Origin: Pseudoalteromonas sp. SMS1
GTDB lineage: Bacteria > Pseudomonadota > Gammaproteobacteria > Enterobacterales > Alteromonadaceae
DNA: 64,000 nt
Direction: 5' to 3'
Assembly: GCF_021530565.1 (NCBI RefSeq)
Contig: NZ_JAKGBI010000025.1
Coordinates: forward strand, 62,001 to 126,000
Position numbers and translations under genes: made by a program. This document shows, piece after piece, positions 43,587 through 52,646 of this stretch (its first letter is position 1; every line of letters starts with the position of its first letter). Under the pieces are notes generated by a model. That model saw only the letters and a list, made by a program, of their open reading frames with translations, was not told where the DNA came from and did no database searches.

Positions 43587-44429
43587 TTACCCTTCATTAA
43601 CCTTTTTAATATTTACTAAGACTTCCCCATGACTACTTGCATTGTCACCGATGATAAATAGAGATAGCTCACCTTGCGTAGTCACAAATGAAGGTGAAAA
43701 CTCATTCACAGTACTAAGCGTCTTTTCACCTTTAGAGTTGATATAGCTGACACCAACGGCACTGTATTTATCCCCTTCTTGATTGTAAACAGCACTATTA
43801 TCAAAAATTTCTAACGAGTAAGTAATGTTTGGCTCAACAATATGCGTGAGCATCTCTCCCGAATGAAGACCTACTGCATTTGTTTGTGCGTTAAGCGATA
43901 TAAGCTCCCCACGCACTTTCGATACACCACTTACACGAACTCGCACATCACTAATGGTGACGTTTTCATCAGTAGTGTAAGGTGTAAAACTGATTTGCCC
44001 CTCGCGAATAAAGCTTTGTGCAAAACCATCATTTTCATTGAAGCATTTTGAATAGGTTGTGTTAGCTAAGCCACCAGCACTGCCGCTAAAGCTGTTGTTA
44101 CCTCTGTGGGCATCACTATACACAAAGTATTTGTATAGCGTAATGCCAGCCATACCAGGGGTAGATCCAGAACCAGAATATGTCGTATCCACTTCAAAAC
44201 ACACAGACTCAACTGTGTTAAAATGCTTTGAAACATCAACATATGCTTTAGCAAACCCAGATAAATAACCTGATGCTTTATTCTTGTAATCCAGACCTTC
44301 GGTATCTGCTTTTGTATAGCTCAATGGAAATGAAGATTTAGTAACTGGCTTTAAGTTAACCGTTGCAATTGAAGCTTGAGCTGAAATAGAAAGAATGAAT
44401 GCAGATGTGAAAAGTGCTTTATTAAGCAT
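43587..44429 (-). CDS. Exported protein of unknown function
   Basis: 280 residues. A signal peptide (MLNKALFTSAFILSISAQAS) precedes a mature region rich in Ser, Thr, Gly and aromatic residues, with two cysteines spaced about 50 apart (around residues 78 and 129) that could form a disulfide. Short beta-rich segments suggest a sandwich fold. No family motif is recognised. It ends near a shared terminator and starts divergently from the sensor kinase gene. Confidence 0.7.
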   Translation of the reverse strand: MLNKALFTSAFILSISAQASIATVNLKPVTKSSFPLSYTKADTEGLDYKNKASGYLSGFAKAYVDVSKHFNTVESVCFEVDTTYSGSGSTPGMAGITLYKYFVYSDAHRGNNSFSGSAGGLANTTYSKCFNENDGFAQSFIREGQISFTPYTTDENVTISDVRVRVSGVSKVRGELISLNAQTNAVGLHSGEMLTHIVEPNITYSLEIFDNSAVYNQEGDKYSAVGVSYINSKGEKTLSTVNEFSPSFVTTQGELSLFIIGDNASSHGEVLVNIKKVNEG

Positions 44430-44657
44430 GTGTCGTCCTTTTAAGTATATTAATGCATAGCCCCTCTATGCAGCGGCGAATTATATATAAACACCAAGCA
44501 CTGTCAAATAAAAAACAAAAATACCCAATAAAAATAATTATAATAAAACCCATTAATATATTTAAAACATTTTATAAGTTGTTTTTTATTTGTAAATGCA
44601 TAGCGCGCTTTAACTGCTATGCTTATAGTCCGGCCATTTGCAAAGAGCCAACGTTTG

Positions 44658-46673
44658 ATGTTTTTACGCTGTACCATATTGGTTTACACTTTACTCGCTG
44701 TAAGCGCTATTGCTGCACCTTTAAAAGAAACAGAGTTTGAGCAACTCAGAGCTGAAATCAGAGGGGCTTCAGCACAATCCCCACTGACGGCGATCGCGGC
44801 CACAGACCGTATCTTGAAGGAAAATGACTTTCAACTTTCCACGAGACAAAAAATTAGATTGCTGTATGGGAAAGCCTGGTTCCAGATTCAAACCGATGAC
44901 GTACACAGTGCTATTTCTACCCTTTCTATTTGTAAAAAGTTAAGCATCGAAGTCTCGGATCCAACCATTTTGTTCAGTTATTACAGCCTGACTGCTGGTG
45001 CATTAACACGCATGAGTCTTTACGAACGGGCATTGGAAAACTATCTAGAGAGCTATCGTTTAGCCGCGCTCATGGATACCACTTTGTTTTTAAGACAAAC
45101 CGAAAACAACATCGGTAACGTTTATTTGAAGCTTGGGCGGTTTGAAGATGCCAAAACTTATTTTGAGCGCTTCTATCAAGATGCACAACAGCGAAACCTT
45201 CCGCAACAAATGGGCGTTGGGTTAAACAATTTAGGAGAAGCCTACTTTGGTTTGGAAGACTTCGATAAGGCACTCTCACTCCACTTGGAAAGCCTTAAAA
45301 TCAGAGAAGAAAACAACCTGAAATACCACAGTACTTGGTCTCATTATAACCTTGGTAGAACTTATCTCGCCCTTGGTAGTCTTCAATCAGCGGAGCATCA
45401 TCTTAGCGAAGCCATTGAGATACGAAAACAGAATAATGCTATCGCTGACAGTATTGCGCCGCAAATTGAATTGATAAAGCTCAAGATTATGAGTGGCTAT
45501 GGCCAAGACCTAGTCCCCCTACTTGACAACGTAATAGCATTGAGCGATACGCACTCCAGATTCCAAGAGAAAACGCATGCCTATCAGCTCTTAGTCGACT
45601 ACTATCAGCAACGGCAGGAATGGAAAAAAGCCTTTGATACGCTCAAACATTTGATGCAAACAAAGTTTGACTTTATGCAACGTCAAGCAGAAATCGGCGT
45701 TGCCTTCTACGCAGCACAAATGAATTTAGCTATAAAAGAGCGCGATATTGCACAACTGACACAAGAAAACTTACTGCATCAAATAAATACGGAAGCAGCT
45801 AAAAGTCAACTTATTCTGGTGTTAGCTGCCGCTTTAATCATTGCCATACTGACATTTTATTTTGTACGTCGTATAAACGCTAAAAACCAAACCTTAATTG
45901 AAACGCTCGAGCATCTCAAATCAACCCAAAAACAACTCCTAGAATCAGAGAAAATGTCCGCGATGACGACGCTTGTTTCGGGTATGGCGCACCAACTGAA
46001 TACCCCCCTTGGCTTAGTGGTTACATCTGCCTCTTGCCTTGAAGCCAAACTAAAAGAAATACATGAGCGCCTCAGCAATCAGAAGCTCAGTGCCAAACAG
46101 TTACAATGCTTCCTTGCGGATGCTTCAGAAATGCTGGCAATGACAGCGAATAACTCCGGCAAAGCGGCAGACTTAATTGCACGTTTTAAAATGATCGCCG
46201 CAAGCTTAGATACCAGTGAGGCAAGTGAGTTTGAAGTGCTCGAGTATCTCAAAAAACGAGGAGAACTCATCGCACAGAGTCTTGATGAACGTATTTCACT
46301 TTCTGTCTTAGGCGAGCCTGTAAAGGTTTATTCTCACCCAGAGACACTCTTAAAAGTCATCTCTCAATTGGTCAATAACTCATGTACACATGGGTTTGTA
46401 GCTCAATCATCTGGTAAAATAGAGGTAATCATCAGCCAAGAAAGTGAGTGGGTGATAATCACCTACAAAGATGACGGAGTGGGGATCAATGAAGAAGCGC
46501 AGCAACATATATTTGATCCCTTCTACACGAGTCAATTAGGACAAGGACAGCTTGGTTTGGGTTTGAACATCGCCTACAACTCCGTGGTACAAGTATTGAA
46601 AGGCGATATCTTTTACGAGCACCAAACGCGTGGCGCTAAGTTTATCGTGCGCATTCCAAAGCGTATCGAATAG
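44658..46673 (+). CDS. Sensor histidine kinase with extracytoplasmic TPR domain
   Basis: About 671 residues. An N-terminal signal/anchor (MFLRCTILVYTLLAVSAIA) is followed by four to six TPR repeats (about 60-330; for example YHSTWSHYNLGRTYLALGSL), a membrane segment (LILVLAAALIIAILTFYF) and a kinase core. His445 in MAHQLNTPLG is the phosphorylation site. NNSCTHG, DDGVGI and GQGQLGLGLN are the N, G1 and G2 boxes. A start at 44619 is possible. No response regulator is adjacent, so its partner is elsewhere. Confidence 0.9.
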   Translation: MFLRCTILVYTLLAVSAIAAPLKETEFEQLRAEIRGASAQSPLTAIAATDRILKENDFQLSTRQKIRLLYGKAWFQIQTDDVHSAISTLSICKKLSIEVSDPTILFSYYSLTAGALTRMSLYERALENYLESYRLAALMDTTLFLRQTENNIGNVYLKLGRFEDAKTYFERFYQDAQQRNLPQQMGVGLNNLGEAYFGLEDFDKALSLHLESLKIREENNLKYHSTWSHYNLGRTYLALGSLQSAEHHLSEAIEIRKQNNAIADSIAPQIELIKLKIMSGYGQDLVPLLDNVIALSDTHSRFQEKTHAYQLLVDYYQQRQEWKKAFDTLKHLMQTKFDFMQRQAEIGVAFYAAQMNLAIKERDIAQLTQENLLHQINTEAAKSQLILVLAAALIIAILTFYFVRRINAKNQTLIETLEHLKSTQKQLLESEKMSAMTTLVSGMAHQLNTPLGLVVTSASCLEAKLKEIHERLSNQKLSAKQLQCFLADASEMLAMTANNSGKAADLIARFKMIAASLDTSEASEFEVLEYLKKRGELIAQSLDERISLSVLGEPVKVYSHPETLLKVISQLVNNSCTHGFVAQSSGKIEVIISQESEWVIITYKDDGVGINEEAQQHIFDPFYTSQLGQGQLGLGLNIAYNSVVQVLKGDIFYEHQTRGAKFIVRIPKRIE

Positions 46674-47112
46674 TAGGCTTGTATTACATCTTCACGAACA
46701 AATTCGCGACCGTCCCATCTACAATAATGCCCCCAAATAGTCCAATAAACACCATCTCAGTAACTTCTATATACACAGATACAGCGCAGCTAGGATTTTG
46801 AAGTAGGTAAAAGGCGCCTTAGACTGAACCTAAAAACTTTATATTTTACATTTAATTTCAATATTTATATCAAAATGATCAAATTTTAAACAAAAATATT
46901 ATAAGTAAATCACTTTGAAAGCCTTGAACCTAGACCGTTCCAAACGTAAAGTTATTGTGAAACACACACTAAATAGCTGATATGTTTATCGTAGTTAAAT
47001 ACCTAGCGAGTTTAAGGTGCAAGTAGTTGAACCACTTGTTTGCCCTGTTTTACAGAGCTGATGTTCAAGTGAATTATCAGTAAAAACACGATGTTAAAAA
47101 CAAGGAGCAAAC
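46674..47112. other. Intergenic region before the S8 protease gene
   Basis: 439 AT-rich bases with no supported gene. The final AAGGAG at 47101 is the protease ribosome site. No terminator or clear promoter could be placed. Confidence 0.4.
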
Positions 47113-48693
47113 ATGAGTATCAACAAGCGATTCAAACTTTCTAGCATTGCCGCTGCAACGGCCATGACTTTTAGTTTCTCAGCACTGGCAGATGCCCCCA
47201 TTCTGCAAAAAAAAGCCACATTGCAAAAAGCAAAATTAGCCGCTAAATCCACTAAGAGTAATCGTTACATCATTCATTTCAATGATGAACTAACTGGTGC
47301 TAAAGCTAATTTTAACGACTTCATGGCCCTCAATTACTTATTTACCGCAGGCGCAGAGCCTCTATTTAGCCTCAATGGCCAACAGGCTATGGTCGCAGAA
47401 CTAGATCAGGACAGCTTAGCAACGCTGCGCGGCTTTTCATCGATTAAGTCGATAGAAATTGACCCAAAACGTTATTTGTCTCCAGCGCATAAGTCAGCCA
47501 AACAAATTACGCCGTTTGCACAAAGTACCCCATACGGTATCACCATGGTACAAGGGAACCTTCTTTCTCAAACGAATACCTCAGCAAGGAAAGTTTGTGT
47601 CATAGACACCGGGTATAATTTGGGCCACCCAGATCTGCCGTATGGTAATGTAACGGGTAATGCAAATAACAATGCGGTAGGTAGATGGAACAATGACGGT
47701 AACGGTCATGGAACGCACGTTGCTGGGACCATTGCTGCTGAAAATAACAATCAAGGAGTAATTGGCGTTTATCCGGGCATGGATCTGCATATCGTTAAAA
47801 TATTTGATGACAATGGTCAGTGGACCTATGCATCAAATCTAATCAATGCAATTCAACAGTGTAAAGATGCGGGTTCTCATGTGGTGAATATGAGCCTTGG
47901 CGGAGGCAACTACTCCAATAGTGAAAATACCGCAATGCAAAACTTTGTAGATGGCGGTTTAATGCTGGTAGCCGCTGCGGGCAACGATGGGAACAGCTCT
48001 AAGTCTTATCCTGCCTCGTATAATTCAGTCATTTCGGTCGCTTCTGTTACCTCCAATGAATCTCGCTCTTCCTTTTCTCAATATAATGATCAAGTCGAAA
48101 TCGCGGCACCAGGGTCAAGCGTCAACTCCACCTATCCAACCAATACGTATCGCAGTTTAAGTGGTACTTCAATGGCAACCCCACATGTTGCTGGGGTTGC
48201 CGCTTTAGTGTGGAGCCACAATACACAATGTACCAACCAAGAGATAAGAGCGGCACTAAATGCCACAGCAAAAGATAAAGGTGCAGCGGGTCGCGATAAT
48301 TATTACGGCCACGGTATCATTAAAGCCAAAGATGCAGCAGACTATTTGAATACAAATGGGTGTCAAGGTGGTGGCGATCCTGGTGGAGTCTCCCCAGTTA
48401 GCGGTTCTTTGCCAAATTTACAAGGCGCTCAAAATGGCTGGACCCACTACACTTGGGATATCCCTCAAGGCGTGAAAGAAATGAGCTTGAAAATCACAGG
48501 CGGCACTGGTGATGCCGACCTTTATGTCAGATACAATGCACAACCTGACGCGAATAACTATACTTGTCGCCCTTGGAAAAATGGCAACGAGGAACAGTGT
48601 GTATTCTCAAACCCCAATTCAGGGAAGTGGCATATTAGCCTCTATGGATACAACGCGTACAATGGTGTAACACTGCAATATGCTTATAAGTAA
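47113..48693 (+). CDS. Secreted S8 subtilisin-like protease with C-terminal PPC domain
   Basis: 526 residues. A signal peptide (1-26) and an inhibitor-like propeptide (about 45-120, RYIIHFNDEL) precede the catalytic domain with Asp165 in VIDTGYN, His199 in NGHGTHVAGT and Ser353 in GTSMATPHVAG. Residues 420-526 form a bacterial pre-peptidase C-terminal (PPC) domain (GDADLYVRYNAQP, PNSGKWHISLYGYN), usually removed or used for substrate attachment. It should be an extracellular protease, a typical marine scavenging enzyme. A GGAG site precedes ATG 47113. Confidence 0.95.
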   Translation: MSINKRFKLSSIAAATAMTFSFSALADAPILQKKATLQKAKLAAKSTKSNRYIIHFNDELTGAKANFNDFMALNYLFTAGAEPLFSLNGQQAMVAELDQDSLATLRGFSSIKSIEIDPKRYLSPAHKSAKQITPFAQSTPYGITMVQGNLLSQTNTSARKVCVIDTGYNLGHPDLPYGNVTGNANNNAVGRWNNDGNGHGTHVAGTIAAENNNQGVIGVYPGMDLHIVKIFDDNGQWTYASNLINAIQQCKDAGSHVVNMSLGGGNYSNSENTAMQNFVDGGLMLVAAAGNDGNSSKSYPASYNSVISVASVTSNESRSSFSQYNDQVEIAAPGSSVNSTYPTNTYRSLSGTSMATPHVAGVAALVWSHNTQCTNQEIRAALNATAKDKGAAGRDNYYGHGIIKAKDAADYLNTNGCQGGGDPGGVSPVSGSLPNLQGAQNGWTHYTWDIPQGVKEMSLKITGGTGDADLYVRYNAQPDANNYTCRPWKNGNEEQCVFSNPNSGKWHISLYGYNAYNGVTLQYAYK

Positions 48694-48704
48694 ATTGACT
48701 TTCT

Positions 48705-48728
48705 AGCGGGGTATCTTCCCCGCTTTTA
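48705..48728 (+). terminator. Terminator after the S8 protease gene
   Basis: AGCGGGG-tatctt-CCCCGCT plus a T run, 12 bases past the stop. Confidence 0.9.
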
Positions 48729-49070
48729 CTGTGCCGCTCCCGCCCAACCATAAAAACCCAGTCATCGCCTGATTATCAGTAGCCATGCGATGTTTAATTA
48801 AGTTATAAGTGCGAAGTATCAATGAAGCAATACATGACATAACAGTCAGCGCGAAGTGGTGTAATACTGCTTTATTCAACCACATACATACACATTAGAT
48901 AGCGCAAGTTTGCCTAGCACAGACACAGTCACTAACAACGTCATTTTACTTTCTTCCCCATTATTAGCGTTGAACATGACCATGTAGTTATCGGGAGGCA
49001 GGTTATACGCGCAAGTTTACGATGATTCAATCACTTGCAAAGAGATAAGCGCATGCACACCACAAGCACT
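48729..49070. other. Intergenic region with nothing recognised
   Basis: About 340 bases between the protease terminator and a minus-strand membrane protein gene. A 60-codon minus-strand frame overlaps the terminator and is not supported. Confidence 0.4.
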
Positions 49071-49631
49071 TTAACTCTTTGACGCCCGTTTGAAGAAAAC
49101 AACGCGCCATAATGGACCGAACAGAAACCAAAAGAAAACCGTAAACAATGGCATTTTAAACCATATAGTCAGCGCCGCTGTTTTAGCTGGGTTATCTACA
49201 AAACCGACTATCAAAACAAGCAAGCCATACGTAATGGCAACGGCGAAAATACAGCGGAACCAGAGTTTGAACTCATCAATGACTGCTGACCAACCGAATA
49301 ATACATCTTCATTTCGCATCGCTGCACCACCAAATCTATGTGCAAACCATTGATCAGCCCACCGCACCAATGTGGAACCAAACGCAATAGTGAACCCAAT
49401 ATAGGCCGCAGCCAGTCCATGGGCAAACGTTGCGCTTTCTCCCCGACTAAGGTCTATCACAACAAACCCCAACAGAAATAGGTCTACCAGTGGCACGCTT
49501 GCCAGCACAAAGGCGCTCAGTTTCTTGAGGTTAAATACATATCTAATCGCAAACCCGGCACATAATAAAACCCAAAAGGCGAACTCACATCCTAAAATCA
49601 AAATATAAATAATGTCAAAATCGCCATTCAT
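49071..49631 (-). CDS. Multi-pass membrane protein of unknown function
   Basis: 186 residues from ATG 49631, with five hydrophobic segments (about 6-28, 37-55, 66-84, 120-142, 150-172). The last loop RASKS is basic. No family motif is recognised. An in-frame start at 49643 or further upstream is possible, but the AT-rich leader there is not protein-like. It stands alone between a secreted protease gene and an exported lectin-like gene. Confidence 0.65.
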   Translation of the reverse strand: MNGDFDIIYILILGCEFAFWVLLCAGFAIRYVFNLKKLSAFVLASVPLVDLFLLGFVVIDLSRGESATFAHGLAAAYIGFTIAFGSTLVRWADQWFAHRFGGAAMRNEDVLFGWSAVIDEFKLWFRCIFAVAITYGLLVLIVGFVDNPAKTAALTIWFKMPLFTVFFWFLFGPLWRVVFFKRASKS

Positions 49632-49852
49632 GCTTAACATCTCATTAAACTGCCAGTACAGGGAAACCTTTCGGAATATTATCTTATTTGCTGTGTAAGA
49701 TCTTTGCAATATTCGCCATACAAACCAATATACAACATGATTCACTTACAACATTAATCAGTATCGATTTTAAATAAATTGATGGTGCACTTAAAATTTA
49801 AAAAAAGAGCCTGGGGGAAAGAGAAGTTGAAGACGTATGAATTCTTAATTAT

Positions 49853-49876
49853 TGGCGCACCCAGGTAGGTGCGCCA
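49853..49876 (-). terminator. Terminator-like hairpin after the lectin/fibrinogen-domain gene
   Basis: TGGCGCACC-caggta-GGTGCGCCA, a perfect 9-base stem, just past the minus-strand stop and followed on that strand by AATAATT. The U tract is weak. Confidence 0.65.
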
Positions 49877-49885
49877 GAACAGCCA

Positions 49886-51223
49886 TTACTTAATGTAATA
49901 CTCTACGATACCTGCCGTATAACCACCGCTAAACTCCCACTTGCTGAATGCACCGGTGAAATTATAAACATGTGACCATCCCACGTTTAGGATTGCTTCA
50001 CTGTAATCGCCACCAGAACCACCACACCCTGAGGTTTCTGTATGCCAGAAGCGTCCATATGGTGCTGGGTTGTTTGCTAGAGAGTCTGTCTGATTAAGCT
50101 TAATACATGATGCATTAAGCAGTGCGTCTTTTTCGACAATACCAACGTTTCCAGCACCGTCCACAAACATGATACCGTACTGCATGCTGTCTCTAACTGC
50201 TTGCCAATTTGCATCTTTCATCACGCCAAAGCCGTCGTGCTTCACAACTTCAACCGCATCAACAGATTTAAGAGATGTGTTATGTGTCGCGAACAATGTC
50301 CAACCACCTGACTCTTTATCCATATTACAGTAAACTTCAATAGGGGTTGAGTTGGCGGGGGTAATCGTATAGTAGCCACTTGCCGCTAACGGACTTTGTG
50401 CTTGAATGGCTGCGCATGAGCTACCAACCGGAGGCTTAGCAAAGTCTTGAGCTAGTCTTGGTGCAACTGTGTCACGACCATATGCAGTCACATCTTGAGC
50501 AAAAACATGCTTACCAAAGTTCAGGATATTCACGTGCTCAACAATATGCGTTAGCTCAGTATCTTTGGACTGCTCTTCTTGAAGGTATAGGCCGTAGGTC
50601 GCCTCAGATGCTGCTGAGTGGTCAAGTTTAATTTGATCGATTACAAAGTCTTGTCCACCAATATTACCAGTATTGGTTGGAGATACGATAGCAAGGTACG
50701 CAACCGTTTCCTGTACCGGTAAATTTGACGCTTTCTCTTCACCTTGTTTCAATGCAATGAAGCCGTGCTGCGTAACGCCATGAACACGCGTAACATACGC
50801 TTTCGCATTATCATTAGATTGGCCAGTTAGGAAAAGGTGTGGTGTTTTCGAAAACTTTTCACCAAAACTCACGGTGTTTTCACCACTACCCAGTTTGAAT
50901 GTACCGACCTCGATAACTGTGCCATCTGCCAATGTTTGACGACCCGCTGGAAGTGATAGAATCGCCAACTCTTCAGCGCCATGTGCACCATCAAGGTAAG
51001 ACCATTCTTGGAATTTGATTTCCACACCACCAGCAGACTGTTTAAGCGCGATCACACCCGCCTCTGCTTCTATGTCTGTTGGGGCACTTGTGAAAACAAG
51101 ATTACCATTGGTGTTATTCACAACATTCCAAGCGTCACTTGCTGTTACCTCAGCGTATTCATTAGCCGCCATTGCACTAGTGCAAGCAAATAGAGAAAGC
51201 CATAGGGTATTTTTTAGCATCAT
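49886..51223 (-). CDS. Exported protein with H-type lectin-like and fibrinogen-related domains
   Basis: 445 residues with a signal peptide (residues 1-19, ending AMA). Two central repeats resemble the H-type lectin fold; the clearest is FGEKFSKTPHLFLTGQSND. The C-terminal half (about 270-445) is a fibrinogen-related domain: SCAAIQAQSPLAASGYYTI, VYCNMDKESGGWTLFA and several cysteines (SCIKLNQ, TSGCGGSGGDY). Both domain types commonly bind carbohydrates in eukaryotes. A surface or secreted glycan-binding role is likely. AGGAG precedes tandem ATGs. The gene is isolated. Confidence 0.75.
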   Translation of the reverse strand: MMLKNTLWLSLFACTSAMAANEYAEVTASDAWNVVNNTNGNLVFTSAPTDIEAEAGVIALKQSAGGVEIKFQEWSYLDGAHGAEELAILSLPAGRQTLADGTVIEVGTFKLGSGENTVSFGEKFSKTPHLFLTGQSNDNAKAYVTRVHGVTQHGFIALKQGEEKASNLPVQETVAYLAIVSPTNTGNIGGQDFVIDQIKLDHSAASEATYGLYLQEEQSKDTELTHIVEHVNILNFGKHVFAQDVTAYGRDTVAPRLAQDFAKPPVGSSCAAIQAQSPLAASGYYTITPANSTPIEVYCNMDKESGGWTLFATHNTSLKSVDAVEVVKHDGFGVMKDANWQAVRDSMQYGIMFVDGAGNVGIVEKDALLNASCIKLNQTDSLANNPAPYGRFWHTETSGCGGSGGDYSEAILNVGWSHVYNFTGAFSKWEFSGGYTAGIVEYYIK

Positions 51224-52077
51224 TATCTCCTTAAAAATGACACGATGATATATCCGCTCAAAGGTTGAGCAGTCGTTTTGCTAGCCATACTCATTAGAGT
51301 ATTTAAAATAGTATCTTTGGTGAATTAAATAAGAAACAAAGTAAAGTCAAACTATTGATTAAAATCAAAAACAGAAGTCAAAACCCACCAACAAATCTGA
51401 TTATATGGGTATTTTTACGCATGGATATAGTATTAATTTATTATTTTAAAGCTTTAATGAATAAATACATTATCTAATATGAAAAACAAAAAAAGCTAGC
51501 ATTGATAGACCGTAAATGTTATTGAGGGACTGAACAAGAAAACAACGCAATTTAACAAAGTATTTTAAATTAAGTAAAATTAAATAAATAAAAATAAAGT
51601 TGTTATTTTTATGATGTGGACTCAGGCACGGAATATTGAAGGTGTGAATTATATAAATTTGGCAAAATAATCATCATAAGTGAACCCCTTAGCCTAGTGT
51701 GTATGCAGAATGGGATCACCTGTACTTTTTGCGTGCACGTCAAGATTGATGTGGCGAGTAGCCATTAACCTGTTTTAGGTCACAATTAAGTTTCAGTAAT
51801 TACTAAATGTTCTATAAACTCTAATTAAAAATTGACAAGCTATGACCAGATGAATATATTATCGCCACGAGCGAGCTTCTTTGATCTGAGTCAAGTCTTG
51901 GTATGACCCAGCAAACAATAACTTGTTGAACGTCAAAATTTAAGCGCGCTCTATAGTGATTACGCTTGAATGCGGTGTTCGATATAGTAGTTGGTGTTGT
52001 GGTAAACATTGAATGTGTTAGTTTTCTGCGCCGCTCATAACTAAAGAAAGTGATATTTAATAGCACGGAGATATGCG
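51224..52077. other. Long AT-rich intergenic region
   Basis: About 850 bases, extremely AT-rich in the middle (51290-51660), with no credible gene on either strand. The promoter of the lectin gene and of the following small protein should be here. It could be a horizontal-transfer junction, but no repeats or integrase were found. Confidence 0.4.
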
Positions 52078-52218
52078 ATGGAGCATTGGTCAGATTTTTT
52101 TCCTTATATTTTCATGGCGGTAAAAGTAATCGCATTAGGCATAGCTGGATATTTTGCCGTCAAATGGCACTTTGACCAGGATAGAAAATTAAAAGAGAAA
52201 GAATCCAAAGAAAGTTAA
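52078..52218 (+). CDS. 46-residue single-span membrane protein
   Basis: A clear GGAG site lies seven bases before ATG 52078. The product MEHWSDFFPYIFMAVKVIAL continues GIAGYFAVKWHFDQDRKLKE and ends with a charged KES-rich tail. One hydrophobic segment (about 9-30) plus a positively charged cytoplasmic tail make a small type-II-like membrane protein. A terminator follows directly. Family not identified with certainty. Confidence 0.65.
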   Translation: MEHWSDFFPYIFMAVKVIALGIAGYFAVKWHFDQDRKLKEKESKES

Positions 52219-52233
52219 GCAGCCACTACCAAA

Positions 52234-52277
52234 TGACCGCCCATTTGCATCATGCATCTGCGTGGCGGTCACTTTTT
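52234..52277 (+). terminator. Terminator after the 46-residue protein gene
   Basis: TGACCGCC pairs with GGCGGTCA around a 22-base loop and is followed by CTTTTTC, 15 bases past the stop. Confidence 0.75.
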
Positions 52278-52646
52278 CACGATACAGATTCGTTGTATAC
52301 ATCCATTTTTTGACTGTCACATAAGATATATTTTAATCTTAACTCAATCGTATAAGCTCTATAAATGTTCTATACAGAACATAAGTAAGCAATTACCAAC
52401 CCCTCAAAATTAAGCGACACAGCAGAGCCCTTCCCTAATTCGCTCGCAACGTCATAGTGAGCTGCCTAATATGCTAAATAGCATGTGTAAATACACCATG
52501 TGACCACCTACTTAACGGGTCAGCATACGAGCAACCACCACGTAATAACCTGTAATAGTAATCGACATCCGAGTGAACTACGTTTAGAGCGCCGCAGCCA
52601 AACCTCTAATTTTGACGGCGGCTTACCGTCACAAAGGAGCGAGTTC
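52278..52646. other. Leader region of the ferritin-like/DUF692 operon
   Basis: 369 bases presumed to hold the promoter of the three-gene operon. A GTG at 52500 is in frame with the first gene and would add 49 residues, but no ribosome site supports it. I could not place a promoter confidently. Confidence 0.4.

Noticed and set aside
51821..52066. 81-codon minus-strand frame in the AT-rich region
   Set aside because: Basic, low-complexity product, no ribosome site, and it overlaps the presumed promoter of the 46-residue protein.
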